This document shows, in pieces, positions 47,072 through 56,501 of a stretch of 64,000 bases of DNA (the stretch's first letter is position 1; each line of letters starts with the position of its first letter). The notes under the pieces were generated by a model that was not told the origin of the DNA, did not search any database, and saw only the letters and a program-made list of their open reading frames with translations. Made by a program: the position numbers and the translations under genes. This DNA comes from Huiozyma naganishii CBS 8797 (Eukaryota; Ascomycota; Saccharomycetes; Saccharomycetales; Saccharomycetaceae): positions 1,302,001 to 1,366,000 of the forward strand of contig NC_035923.1 of NCBI RefSeq assembly GCF_000348985.1, written 5' to 3'.

Positions 47072-47314
47072 GATTTTTTTGTCCACCCGACGCTGAAGAC
47101 CCAGCTGTGTTGTATACCCAACCGCAGCCAAACACAACACTCCCCCCCAGCTACAATCCAGCAGCTTGAAGTAAGCTTTTTGCCCTCTTTCAATAGAATA
47201 TCTCTCGGTTTAGCTCTGATTCAAATTTCAGATTCAGAAAAGGGACTAACACTTTTGCATGCCTTAGTATTACGACAGTTGAGCAAGTTCAAGTCCATTG
47301 AGTGTCCCAATTCT

Positions 47315-49675
47315 ATGTCAGATTACTCCGACCGTGCCGCTACGGAGAGGGAACCGCTGGTAGGGGACCGCTCACATTCGCCGACGCAGTACGTCCCCGG
47401 CGACGATTCCATTGAAAATGGGTATCCGATGCCGAGATTAAGAAGACGTGGGAGTACCATTTCTTCAATCGCGAGTGGATACAATGCTATCAGAGAACAT
47501 ATGGACAAGAGGAAGTTTGTATCCTTGGTCATCACCAGCATTGTGATTTATTTAGGATTTGTGGCCCTGTTCGCACCAAGAACGTCACTCTCACGGGATT
47601 TCAGAAGATGGCATTCCTCTAAGTTGACCACGGCCGAGGTGTTTAGAATCTATTTGAACGCCTTGCAGGACGAAAATAGGATCAAAAAACATGTTCATTC
47701 ACTTACTGAAGGCAATACAAACAGTTTGGACTATATGCTCCAGCAGTTCCATGAGTTAGGGTATAGACCAAAGTTGGAAAACATTTACCCCTGGATAACT
47801 CAACATGTGGATACTCAACTGAAACTCATCTCCGGGGGGGAAACCATCTGGGATGCACCGTTGATAGAGGATTGCAACGAAAGCTCTGCTTGTATCGCTC
47901 ATAACAACCATACAGCAACGACAAAGGGATTCCACTACTACGCCCCTAACGGGAACGTAACTGCACAATATGTGTATTGCAATTATGGGACATTGGAAGA
48001 TTACGAAACGTTGCTGCAAAACGGTATCGACATCGACGGGAAAATTCATATAGTACGGTATGGAGATATCAACAGGGGACTCAAAGTGAAAAATGCTCAG
48101 TTATACGGTGCTTCTGCCGTCATAATGTACACAGACCCTTACGATGATGGACTAATAACAGAATCAAATGGATATACACCGTTCCCCAAAGGGCCAGCAA
48201 GAAACCCTACTGCGATTGAACGAGGAACCGTAGAGTTTTTCACTGAGTCTCCAGGTGACCCAACGACTCCAGGTTACTCTTCAAAGTTCCCAGATACAGA
48301 ACGTCATTCTCCAGCAGGAAAATTCTCGATGATACCTTCCATACCGGTCAGTGCAAGAGATATTCAACCCATCTTAGAAAAGTTGAACGGATGTGGCAAG
48401 CAGTTGGGATCCAGGGGAAATATCTATGGATTCCGTTATTTTAGCGGTCCATCTCCGGAAGATATTCAAGTCCAACTCTACAACGAACAGAACACTTCTA
48501 TTGTGAAAATGACCAATTTGGTAGTGGATATCCCAGGGATATTTGCTGATGGGGAAACAATTATCGGCTGTCATAGGGACACATGGTCTCTATCAAATAC
48601 GGGGGAGTCAGCTAGCGGCTGTGCTATTCTCTTGGAAATAGCTAGCGGGATGAAAACGTTATTGCATAAAGGGTGGAAACCGTTAAGACCAATAAGGTTT
48701 GTTAGTTGGGATGGTGAGGAAAACGGAATGCTAGGATCCACCGAGTACATAGACGAGCACTCGGATGTTTTACAGAGAAGTGCATTGGCTTATCTCAATC
48801 TAGACAAGGCGGTTACCGGGTCACAATTTACCGTAGCGGCGCATCCCTTGTTAGAAAATGTCATTAAAACGGCAGCAAGGTACACAAATTTTAAAGGGCA
48901 GGACGATGTCACATTGCATGATGAATGGACTAGAACATCCAACGCAACTGTTGACCACTTAAATGGAGACTCAGACTATCTCGGCTTTCAATACCATTTG
49001 GGTATTCCTTCCGCGTCATTCAATTTTGCACAAAATAATTCTGGAGATGCCATTTACCATTGGCATTCGCTTTTCGATTCAGTACAATTTGTAGAAGACT
49101 TTATTGACGGTGACTACAAATTGCATAATACTCTGGCTACATTTACTGGGATAGTAGCATTGATGATGAGTGAAAACGAACTGAACAACTTTAAAACACA
49201 TTCCCTTTTCGAGATACTATATGAAAAATATAGTTACCTATACGAAGGGATTTTGAACGCTTTCCCACATGACAACGAGTTACAGAAATTGGCGGATTCT
49301 TTGTCTACCACTGTTGAAATATTGGCTAAAATGGATAGTGTAAGGTTTGACTCGAAAAATAAGAAACTAGCTAGAGACTGTGTCCAAGATTATCCTGTTT
49401 GGGCCTTACTAACTAAACTCAAGCTATATCTGAACCTTTTGAGATCGAATAATAAACTGAAGCAAATAGATAGATTATTTGTCACTAAGATTGGGTTAAA
49501 CGACAGAGAATGGCTAAAGCATAGCGTATTTTCCCCTAATAAATACACTGGAATTCAAGGTTGTACCATTCCTGGTATTTATGAGGCCTTGATTGAGACA
49601 GACAGGGATCAAGTACACCAATGGCTTATTTTGTTGTCCACGCAGTTAAATAACATGCGCTATTTATTATTATAA
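47315..49675 (+). CDS. Transferrin-receptor-like M28 family membrane protein (Tre1/Tre2/Vps70 type)
   Basis: 786 residues from ATG 47315; the frame upstream runs back into the tRNA and has no ATG. A cytosolic N-terminus is followed by one membrane segment (about 68-87), a PA-type domain and an M28 peptidase-like domain. Zinc-ligand equivalents H420, E468/E469, D497 and H584 are present, but the bridging Asp expected about 10 residues after H420 is missing (WSLSNTGESASG). That fits the inactive transferrin receptor and yeast Tre1/Tre2, which act with Bsd2 in vacuolar sorting of the metal transporter Smf1. Vps70 (YJR126C) is an alternative because its S. cerevisiae neighbour RSF2 is in this window. 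Confidence 0.78.
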   Translation: MSDYSDRAATEREPLVGDRSHSPTQYVPGDDSIENGYPMPRLRRRGSTISSIASGYNAIREHMDKRKFVSLVITSIVIYLGFVALFAPRTSLSRDFRRWHSSKLTTAEVFRIYLNALQDENRIKKHVHSLTEGNTNSLDYMLQQFHELGYRPKLENIYPWITQHVDTQLKLISGGETIWDAPLIEDCNESSACIAHNNHTATTKGFHYYAPNGNVTAQYVYCNYGTLEDYETLLQNGIDIDGKIHIVRYGDINRGLKVKNAQLYGASAVIMYTDPYDDGLITESNGYTPFPKGPARNPTAIERGTVEFFTESPGDPTTPGYSSKFPDTERHSPAGKFSMIPSIPVSARDIQPILEKLNGCGKQLGSRGNIYGFRYFSGPSPEDIQVQLYNEQNTSIVKMTNLVVDIPGIFADGETIIGCHRDTWSLSNTGESASGCAILLEIASGMKTLLHKGWKPLRPIRFVSWDGEENGMLGSTEYIDEHSDVLQRSALAYLNLDKAVTGSQFTVAAHPLLENVIKTAARYTNFKGQDDVTLHDEWTRTSNATVDHLNGDSDYLGFQYHLGIPSASFNFAQNNSGDAIYHWHSLFDSVQFVEDFIDGDYKLHNTLATFTGIVALMMSENELNNFKTHSLFEILYEKYSYLYEGILNAFPHDNELQKLADSLSTTVEILAKMDSVRFDSKNKKLARDCVQDYPVWALLTKLKLYLNLLRSNNKLKQIDRLFVTKIGLNDREWLKHSVFSPNKYTGIQGCTIPGIYEALIETDRDQVHQWLILLSTQLNNMRYLLL

Positions 49676-50412
49676 AAAATCAATTTGTTAAACGATAGTA
49701 TGGATGAAATATCATCTTAAGGAAGAATTGATCTGAGAAGATTGTATTATAAAAGAAAGAAAAGATTACCATAAACCGATAACTGCAAGCCCGGTTCTAT
49801 GAAAAGGTACATGAGGCGTCCTGTGAAACTACAAGAGGATTATTTCGACCACAATTTTTTGTATTGAAACTTTTCTCATAGAACGGTTTGTATGAGATCA
49901 TCATGTTCTGATTCCCCATCTGAACAGTTACTATCACTGCTTCCTAAGTCAACTCTTGGCAATAGGCAAAATATAAACAATACTGGAGGCTGTTCTGTAT
50001 TCCAAAAATGCCATTATTGGCAAGAAGTTATCGGTTGTGTAGCGTTCAGTTTTTTAATCTTTTTGGTATCCTACGTAAAGGTTTCTTTCTTGTAGGAGCC
50101 AGATCTGTTTTAGTTTTCACTTTGTGGTTGAATAACAGCATTCTATTTTGTTCAATAAACATAGTTCTTGTACAAATATTGTCCGTTCCACTGCTCGCAG
50201 CAGCAAAGAAAATTCAAAAATATGCAGAGAGCCAGATTTCTCCCTTTTGATGTTAGATTGCTAAGGGAGTGTTATGCGTATAGTCTTGCTTCCGCGAGAT
50301 TCAGGACTAGAAGACCAAACAATAACAAGAATTTCCAAGTCTCTCCAGCCAACACCTAAAAACAATTTAGGTTCAATCTGTATCATAAATCACCAAAATC
50401 ACAAACCATGTC
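49676..50412. other. Convergent intergenic region with an imperfect inverted repeat
   Basis: 737 bp between two convergent stops. 49791-49806 (CCGGTTCTATGAAAAG) and 49870-49885 (CTTTTCTCATAGAACGG region) form an imperfect stem of about 16 pairs with a loop of about 63 nt. The remainder is AT-rich and shows no gene that I can support. Confidence 0.6.
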
Positions 50413-51264
50413 TTACTTGCTTTTACTCCCTGGAGAAATAGAGCCCATTCGAGCCATAGTAAAGAAAAGCCAAGAGAGTAGTTTGATAGGTAGGATCGAA
50501 ACTAAGATACGTGCGACAGTAACGAAACGACCTCTGTAGATGTCTGGCGCGCTTGTTAAATGGTCTAAGATATCATGGACTACCTGCTTGGCATAAACGG
50601 AGGGGGCTGTCCCATTCTTAACGGCATTATCACGTGAATGGAATGACCGCAGCCCCTCTGGTGTATTGTAAAGAGAATCTTCTAAAACAGGGCGAGGATC
50701 TCCGATATCAGTAGCAACGGCCCCCGTGACGAAATTGATAACGCGAACCCCTAGCGGTTTCATTTCCAGATGTAGTGTTCTCGCATATTGGTGAATAGCT
50801 GCCTTTGAAGCGGAATATACAGTGATGAATGGAACGGGTAGTATGGCAGCAATAGAACCCGTAAAGGCAATAGTGCCTTTACACTGGATGACAAGCGGTG
50901 ACAATTCTCTTGTCATGTTAACGTGACCAAAAACGTTAACCTGGAAGCAATCCGTAACAATGTCATTGGTAACATCGAGGGCTGGCACACTACAAGCTAC
51001 ACCTGCATTATTGTATAGAATATCGATACCGCCTACATGGTGTTGAGCCATTAGATAGTCCCTGAAGGACACAATTTCTGCAGGTTTGCTTATATCGAGC
51101 TCGTATGGAATCACCACACGCGGAGAGTAGAGCGAGGACAGCTCGAGGATAGGTTTGGTCCTTCTTGCACACGCATATATCTGGAAATCGCCGTGATCTG
51201 CGAGTTCTTTGACAATAGCATAACCAATACCAGATGACGCACCGGTAACTACTGCAACTCGCAT
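50413..51264 (-). CDS. AYR1: Short-chain dehydrogenase, Ayr1-like (1-acyl-DHAP reductase)
   Basis: 283 residues (297 in S. cerevisiae Ayr1). Cofactor loop TGASSGIG at 7-14, NNAG at 85-88 and catalytic S137, Y150, K154 (YSASK) are present. Ayr1-specific stretches include YACARRTKPI, LDISKPAEIVSF, CFQVNVFGHVNM and IHQYARTLHLEMKP. A hydrophobic C-terminal segment (about 252-272) suggests membrane or lipid-droplet attachment. In yeast Ayr1 reduces 1-acyl-DHAP in phosphatidic acid synthesis. The S. cerevisiae gene (YIL124W) is not near MET5, so its place between the two MET5 copies is a rearrangement; it may be an extra family member. Confidence 0.85.
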   Translation of the reverse strand: MRVAVVTGASSGIGYAIVKELADHGDFQIYACARRTKPILELSSLYSPRVVIPYELDISKPAEIVSFRDYLMAQHHVGGIDILYNNAGVACSVPALDVTNDIVTDCFQVNVFGHVNMTRELSPLVIQCKGTIAFTGSIAAILPVPFITVYSASKAAIHQYARTLHLEMKPLGVRVINFVTGAVATDIGDPRPVLEDSLYNTPEGLRSFHSRDNAVKNGTAPSVYAKQVVHDILDHLTSAPDIYRGRFVTVARILVSILPIKLLSWLFFTMARMGSISPGSKSK

Positions 51265-51458
51265 GCCTGGGGAGTTCTGTTGACACGTTTACCTGTAACT
51301 GTCTAAAAACATGTGGCATCATCTAGATATGATGAATCGATCCTTTATTCAATACAAAATGATTAATGGAAATAAATAAATAAATATAGGTGATAAGTAG
51401 TACTTTATCAATACAGCTTGTCTGGGGACGAGAGTATAATACAACATAACTCCTACCG

Positions 51459-54400
51459 TTAGTACACATCTTCTGAAACATCTTCATGGATCAGTCTACC
51501 TTCTAGTGTAGGCTTGACGATGCCTGCTCTCACAACAAAATCACCAAAATGTTCCCCATCTTCTCTTTCAAGCATCCATCTTTTGAAAAGTGGTTTCAAT
51601 AAGCCAGGGATATCATCGTCCTTAACAGATGACTTGTAGAGTTTATTCAATCTTTGGCCGTAATAGCCACCACCAAGCATTATATTGTAGATGTGTGGGG
51701 ATTTCCCAATTATAGCAACTTCAGCGAGGTAAGGCCGCGAGCAACCGTTTGGACAACCTGTCATCCTCATAACAATCGAATCGTGACGCAGACCACATTC
51801 TTCAAGATATTCCTCTAATTCAGTTATCAAAACTGGTAAGTATCTCTCTGATTCAGAGAAAGCCAAACCACACGTTGGCAACCCAACACACGAGGAGGAG
51901 GATTGTCTTAGCCCGCTCAGTTCCGTGTTATCCAGGGAGTACTTCTTCATCAACGCCTTGACCGCATCCAAGTGCTCGTCCTTGATACTGGAGATTACAA
52001 CGTGCTGGTTACCAGTAAGCCTGAAATTACCGGAGCCCTGCTTCTGCATCAACTCGGCAATCTTGCGTAGACCCGTCTTCTGTGCCCGGTCCGGTGTGTC
52101 CTCCACCCTACCGTTCTCGATGAACGCGGTGAAGTGGTTCAATCCCGTCTCGTCCTTGACCCAGCCGAAGTGTCGATGTTTGACTTGATCTCGAATGGCT
52201 GCTCGTGGGTCGAACTTGTCGGCCCCAAAGCTCCTCAACCTTCTCCTTGAAACCTCCTTCGTCATGTCGTCAATGGTGTACTTTAACCGCGCGTGCTTAC
52301 GGTCCGTTCTGGACCCGTTGTCCCTCTGGATTATCATGACAGCCTCGATGGCAGCCACGACCTCCTCTGGCGCGACAAACCCAAGCAGCGAACCTGTTCT
52401 GGGGTACGTCTTCTTGTTGTTGTGTGTGGTACCCATACCACCACCTGTGTACATGTTGTAGCCCTTGACGATGTCCGTCGCAGGGTCCACAATGGCAATC
52501 AAACCGACATCGCTCGACCAAACATCGACGTCGTTGTAGGGAGGGACCGTAATGTTGACCTTGAACTTCCTTGGTAGGTACACGGGGCTGTAAAGCGGCT
52601 CGATGTCGACCAGGGAGTTGCCGGCCACCAGAGCCTTCTTCTTGGTTGGGCCGCCTTCTCTGTTGCCGAAAATCTCTTCCCAGTTGGAGTCGTAGTCTCT
52701 CTCATCAGGACCCTGCAGCCAGATTTCATAGTAAGCAGTCGTCTTTGGTAGAAAGTGTTCCGAGATCTTAGCACCCATTTCAGAAACTTGTTTGTGAACC
52801 TTAGCATTGGCTGGCAACGCTGAACACATTGTATTTCTGTTGACATCACCGGCAGCAGCCAAAGTATCCATCAAAGTAGAGTTCATTGCCCTGATGGTAT
52901 GCTTTAGGTTATTTTTCAAAACGCAATGTAACTGAAAGGTAGCTCTAGTCGTGATTTTCATTGTGCCATTACCATCCTCATCTGAAAGACGGTTAAGAAC
53001 TAACCACTGTTCTGGAGTCGCAACCCCACCTGGTAATCTAATCCTAGCCATTACACTGTACAGCGGTTCCAAACCTTGTGCCTTCCGTGCTTCAAGGACG
53101 TCCCTATCATTTTGAGAGTAGCAGCCATGAAATTTCAAGAGTTGTTGGTCATCAGCAGCTAGTTGCATGGCAGATTTGTCATTTAACCCATCCACAATTG
53201 TACCTCTCAAAAAGTTCGATTGAGATTTTATATCCTCATTGGTAATTTCTTTCTCTTCGGGGACATCAGCGCCAGAAACACCGAGAACTTCCCACAACTG
53301 CTTCTCCCACTCAGCGTATCCAGTTTGATACCCATCAGCGTCTTGGTCATCACCGAGCCCTAGGGGGACGATTGGATTGGCAGTCAACAATTCTAACCGG
53401 GCAAACAGGTCCTTTGCAGGTTTGTTGTAATAACGAGCATCCTCCTTCCGTGGCCAGTATTGGGAGTCACCAAGACCAAAAACAGAGAAGTTCAGCGAGG
53501 CTAGGTCCACGTCTAAGGAGCCTTTCAACTCCTCCCAGAAGGTCTTCCCGTCCTGTGGGAATTCACCTTGCCCCGCGGTAGACGTGACAAAGATCACGTT
53601 TTCCTCGCCTGCTAGATCCTCCAGAATGATATCGTCCATGGAGAGAACCGTGGACTTCAGACCTCTTGCAGAGGCACGATTGCCCAGTCTCTTGGCCAAG
53701 GCAGTGGCGTTGCCACCGTCCGACGCGTAGTAGATGTGCAGCGGCGGACCGGACAGCCCTTCCAGCAGCTGGTCGTACGCGGCTTTGGCGCGGTTCTCAA
53801 CCTTTCTCGAGATGACATCGCTGGCCGACGCCTCAATGTCTCTGGCCAGTTCGGGGGTCCTCTTGGTCAACAGCGACAGCTTGTTCTCGCGGTCCAGGAA
53901 AGACTGCAATTCCTTTCTGATGACGGCGGAGTCCAGCGTGAACGCGGCGTCGTCCGCGTCCTTGGCAGGGTTGTACCGGTAAAGCGGCCAGTACCCGCAC
54001 TCAACAGCGTTCTTCGTCTCCCGCAGCACCTCCAGCGGCGTGTCCTTCTCAGACGAGTAAGGCAGGTAGGCTAGCACCACGGAGGGTCCGTTGAACGCAG
54101 AGGCCTCTAGAAACGCGGCAAGCAGCTGTGTGTACGAGGAGTACACCGCGACGGACGCGACGTACACGTCGTGGAAGTTCATGGCGTAGAGCCCCACGTT
54201 CTTCTTGTGGCGCGGGTTGGCCCTGCTCTTCTCGTACGGTTCTGAGTCGATGATCAGCAAGTTGATGTTCTTCTTGGACGCCAGGACCTGGTGGACCCCG
54301 GAGTGGCCCAGGTCGTAGGACCAGGCGTCGGAGCCGACGAGCCAGTGCGACTTGAACTGGAAGCACTCCTCGCGCGGCGCCACCTTCAGCAGGTCCAGCG

Positions 54401-55688
54401 CAACGGCGGAGTCCTGGTTCGACTGCAAAATGTTGAAGATCTTGGCGGCGACCTCGTTGGCTGCGCCGAGCTCCGCATCGCCCAGGTTCGCGTCGTGAAG
54501 CGCCACCCACTGGGACAGGAGTTGCACGAGCTCCCCAGCGTCCTCGGTGTGGTACAGTGAGGGGTCGAGCGACTTCTTGACAAGGGCGACCAGCTCGCCT
54601 CTCGCTTCGTCTTGTCTCAAGAAAGAGCCAAACCCGTACTCTGGTGCGGCCACGTTGGCCGTGTCGCTGCCGTACTCGTTGATGATGTCCAGGTTCGTGG
54701 AGAACAACTCATGCAGCACCTTCAAGTATGCGGTTTCCAGTTTCACGACGTTGGCCACGGACTCGGCAAATTGAGTCGCCGCTGGAGAAGTGGTTGGCTT
54801 TCCTAGGTACAGGTGTTGATCTGGGTTATCACTCCTGACGTTGTCCACGATCGTTTGCAAAGTGGTTTTCGCGTCCGTAATCTTGCCAACATTTGTGAGA
54901 ACTACCTGTTTGACGCCCCTCTGAACGAGAACAGCAAAGTCTTGGAAGAAATCTAAAAGTAGAGGGTCGAATGCTTTGGATTGACCCCCGCGGGAGTAAC
55001 CTTGCACGATGACGATCCTCTTGATGGTGTTTGGTACCGTTTGTAAAAATTCAGTCAACTTCCAAGGTCTGTATTGATTTATGTTTGTTAATTGAATATT
55101 TAGGTTAGCTGCGTGCTGGGCGAACTGCTCACCGTAGGAGGATAGGTTGAACAGTAGAGTGTCTGGGGCCTGCGAGGTAGCCAATATGGGGAACGCATCT
55201 ATTTCCGATGTTACCTCTGCGACATAGCTGGTTTTGGTCAGTGCAGCAAAATCGATGAAATGCAGCACTGGTTGTAGCGTTTCAAGAGCCACTTGGAAGG
55301 ATTGTTTGCCATTTGCAATCAACGTTTCGTAGTTGGCAGACACATAAGAGGCAAACCCGAGATCTTTCAAAGCTGGCACGACGGAGTAATCTTGTAAGTC
55401 CATGTCGACGTTAATAACGAGTGGGACATCTTTCAAAATGTACAGATGAGGCAAACCGTTCATGATGGACAGCGCGTCTGTCGTCACGACACTCACACCA
55501 TCTTTGCCCACTAGCTGTGCAATGACACCAAACGGATCCTCATTCTTGAGCAGCCTTGTGGAGGCATCCGTTATCTCGTAAGGGCATTTACCAGATTTTT
55601 CTTGAGCAACGTAGAAGATATTGTCCACCGATGATGGGAACAACCCTGCCAATACGTGCTGTATTGTAACTGGGCCCTCGATGGTCAT
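51459..55688 (-). CDS. MET5: Sulfite reductase beta subunit, copy 2 (with compensated frameshifts)
   Basis: 1409 residues from ATG 55686-55688, which aligns with the start of copy 1; in-frame upstream ATG 55838 would add 50 residues that look like leader sequence. The domain plan matches copy 1 and all siroheme/Fe4S4 cysteines are kept (SSSSCVGLPTCGLA, MTGCPNGCSRP). Relative to copy 1 and yeast Met5, four single-base indels lie at about 52171 (-1), 52205 (+1), 52220 (+1) and 52250 (-1). They scramble two short segments of about 10 residues each, then restore the frame. In the two places where copy 1 is scrambled, copy 2 reads correctly. It is next to IML1, as YJR137C is in S. cerevisiae. Confidence 0.93.
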   Translation of the reverse strand: MTIEGPVTIQHVLAGLFPSSVDNIFYVAQEKSGKCPYEITDASTRLLKNEDPFGVIAQLVGKDGVSVVTTDALSIMNGLPHLYILKDVPLVINVDMDLQDYSVVPALKDLGFASYVSANYETLIANGKQSFQVALETLQPVLHFIDFAALTKTSYVAEVTSEIDAFPILATSQAPDTLLFNLSSYGEQFAQHAANLNIQLTNINQYRPWKLTEFLQTVPNTIKRIVIVQGYSRGGQSKAFDPLLLDFFQDFAVLVQRGVKQVVLTNVGKITDAKTTLQTIVDNVRSDNPDQHLYLGKPTTSPAATQFAESVANVVKLETAYLKVLHELFSTNLDIINEYGSDTANVAAPEYGFGSFLRQDEARGELVALVKKSLDPSLYHTEDAGELVQLLSQWVALHDANLGDAELGAANEVAAKIFNILQSNQDSAVALDLLKVAPREECFQFKSHWLVGSDAWSYDLGHSGVHQVLASKKNINLLIIDSEPYEKSRANPRHKKNVGLYAMNFHDVYVASVAVYSSYTQLLAAFLEASAFNGPSVVLAYLPYSSEKDTPLEVLRETKNAVECGYWPLYRYNPAKDADDAAFTLDSAVIRKELQSFLDRENKLSLLTKRTPELARDIEASASDVISRKVENRAKAAYDQLLEGLSGPPLHIYYASDGGNATALAKRLGNRASARGLKSTVLSMDDIILEDLAGEENVIFVTSTAGQGEFPQDGKTFWEELKGSLDVDLASLNFSVFGLGDSQYWPRKEDARYYNKPAKDLFARLELLTANPIVPLGLGDDQDADGYQTGYAEWEKQLWEVLGVSGADVPEEKEITNEDIKSQSNFLRGTIVDGLNDKSAMQLAADDQQLLKFHGCYSQNDRDVLEARKAQGLEPLYSVMARIRLPGGVATPEQWLVLNRLSDEDGNGTMKITTRATFQLHCVLKNNLKHTIRAMNSTLMDTLAAAGDVNRNTMCSALPANAKVHKQVSEMGAKISEHFLPKTTAYYEIWLQGPDERDYDSNWEEIFGNREGGPTKKKALVAGNSLVDIEPLYSPVYLPRKFKVNITVPPYNDVDVWSSDVGLIAIVDPATDIVKGYNMYTGGGMGTTHNNKKTYPRTGSLLGFVAPEEVVAAIEAVMIIQRDNGSRTDRKHARLKYTIDDMTKEVSRRRLRSFGADKFDPRAAIRDQVKHRHFGWVKDETGLNHFTAFIENGRVEDTPDRAQKTGLRKIAELMQKQGSGNFRLTGNQHVVISSIKDEHLDAVKALMKKYSLDNTELSGLRQSSSSCVGLPTCGLAFSESERYLPVLITELEEYLEECGLRHDSIVMRMTGCPNGCSRPYLAEVAIIGKSPHIYNIMLGGGYYGQRLNKLYKSSVKDDDIPGLLKPLFKRWMLEREDGEHFGDFVVRAGIVKPTLEGRLIHEDVSEDVY
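51861..52829. repeat. MET5 near-identity island A, copy 2
   Basis: Partner of 42193-43161 at offset 9668. It contains the four-indel cluster at about 52171-52250. Confidence 0.92.
53263..54852. repeat. MET5 near-identity island B, copy 2
   Basis: Partner of 43595-45184 at offset 9668. The reading frame is intact throughout this copy. Confidence 0.92.
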
Positions 55689-56501
55689 TGCAGTGTCTGT
55701 GCGGTACCTGAGTCTGGTGTTGTTGCAGGCAAGTAAAGGGTCAGCATCAAACGATCCGTCCTCACCTTGTGCCTGTATATATATGTATGCGTCTAGGAAG
55801 ATGCAACACAACAACAACTGTGTGTGTGGTAATGCCATCAACACCTTCTTGAAGGCGATGAGAGAGATACTCGACAACTGCCGCCTCTACGTCCAAACTG
55901 TGTCTACCATGTGGCATTGGTACAACTTGGTGCAAACTGTGGAACGCGCAGCCACAATGGCCGTGCAAAACAATAGACAACGAAGGCAGCACCGTTCAAC
56001 AGCCTCAACGTTCAATTGAGGTGCGAGATCGTTGAAAACCGGCTGCGGGAACCGCTGCCCTGAAGAAGGACCGCGCGTTGTAGTCACAGCCCCGTACGAC
56101 TAGTCATACCGGCGTGCGCTTGGGAAGAGACATACTAGGTGCAAATTTCACAGATAATCCACAGAGAGAAACTGGGAGAGCAGCAGACAGGCAGCCATCC
56201 GTGTGTTACTGGTGCTAAACCGTGGCAAGAGAATCAACGTGATGGGAACGCTGCCACATCTTGAACACCGTCTTGCTGATTAGCTCACATTCTTCTGCTG
56301 GATCTCGATGACTGCAAAAGAGGAAAATAAAAAAGTGAAATAATAATGAGAGATATTAGCATTATGTAAGAGATCGTTGCATTGAATGTGGCACAAAGTG
56401 TCGAATTTGCTCTCTGGTGTGCAGTCAACAGTTGAATTTTTACCGAGGAAGGGGCGCAATTTGTTGGTTTACTTCAATTGTACAGTGTACCAGTGCTCGA
56501 T
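55689..56501. other. Divergent MET5 copy 2 / IML1 promoter region
   Basis: 813 bp between divergent starts. The MET5 side has Met31/32 motifs (separate entry); the IML1 side is AT-rich. Short frames crossing it look like chance. No RNA gene is recognised. Confidence 0.6.
55934..55942 (+). promoter_or_regulatory. Met31/Met32 site upstream of MET5 copy 2
   Basis: AAACTGTGG on the plus strand, about 250 bp upstream of the copy 2 ATG and in the opposite orientation to the copy 1 site. A near match, AAACTGTGT, lies about 40 bp closer to the gene near 55894. The surrounding promoter sequences of the two copies are otherwise unalike. Confidence 0.7.

Noticed and set aside
47024..47314. In-frame extension of the M28-like gene upstream into the tRNA-Trp
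   Set aside because: It starts at a TTG inside the tRNA gene and has no ATG; the tRNA is certain.
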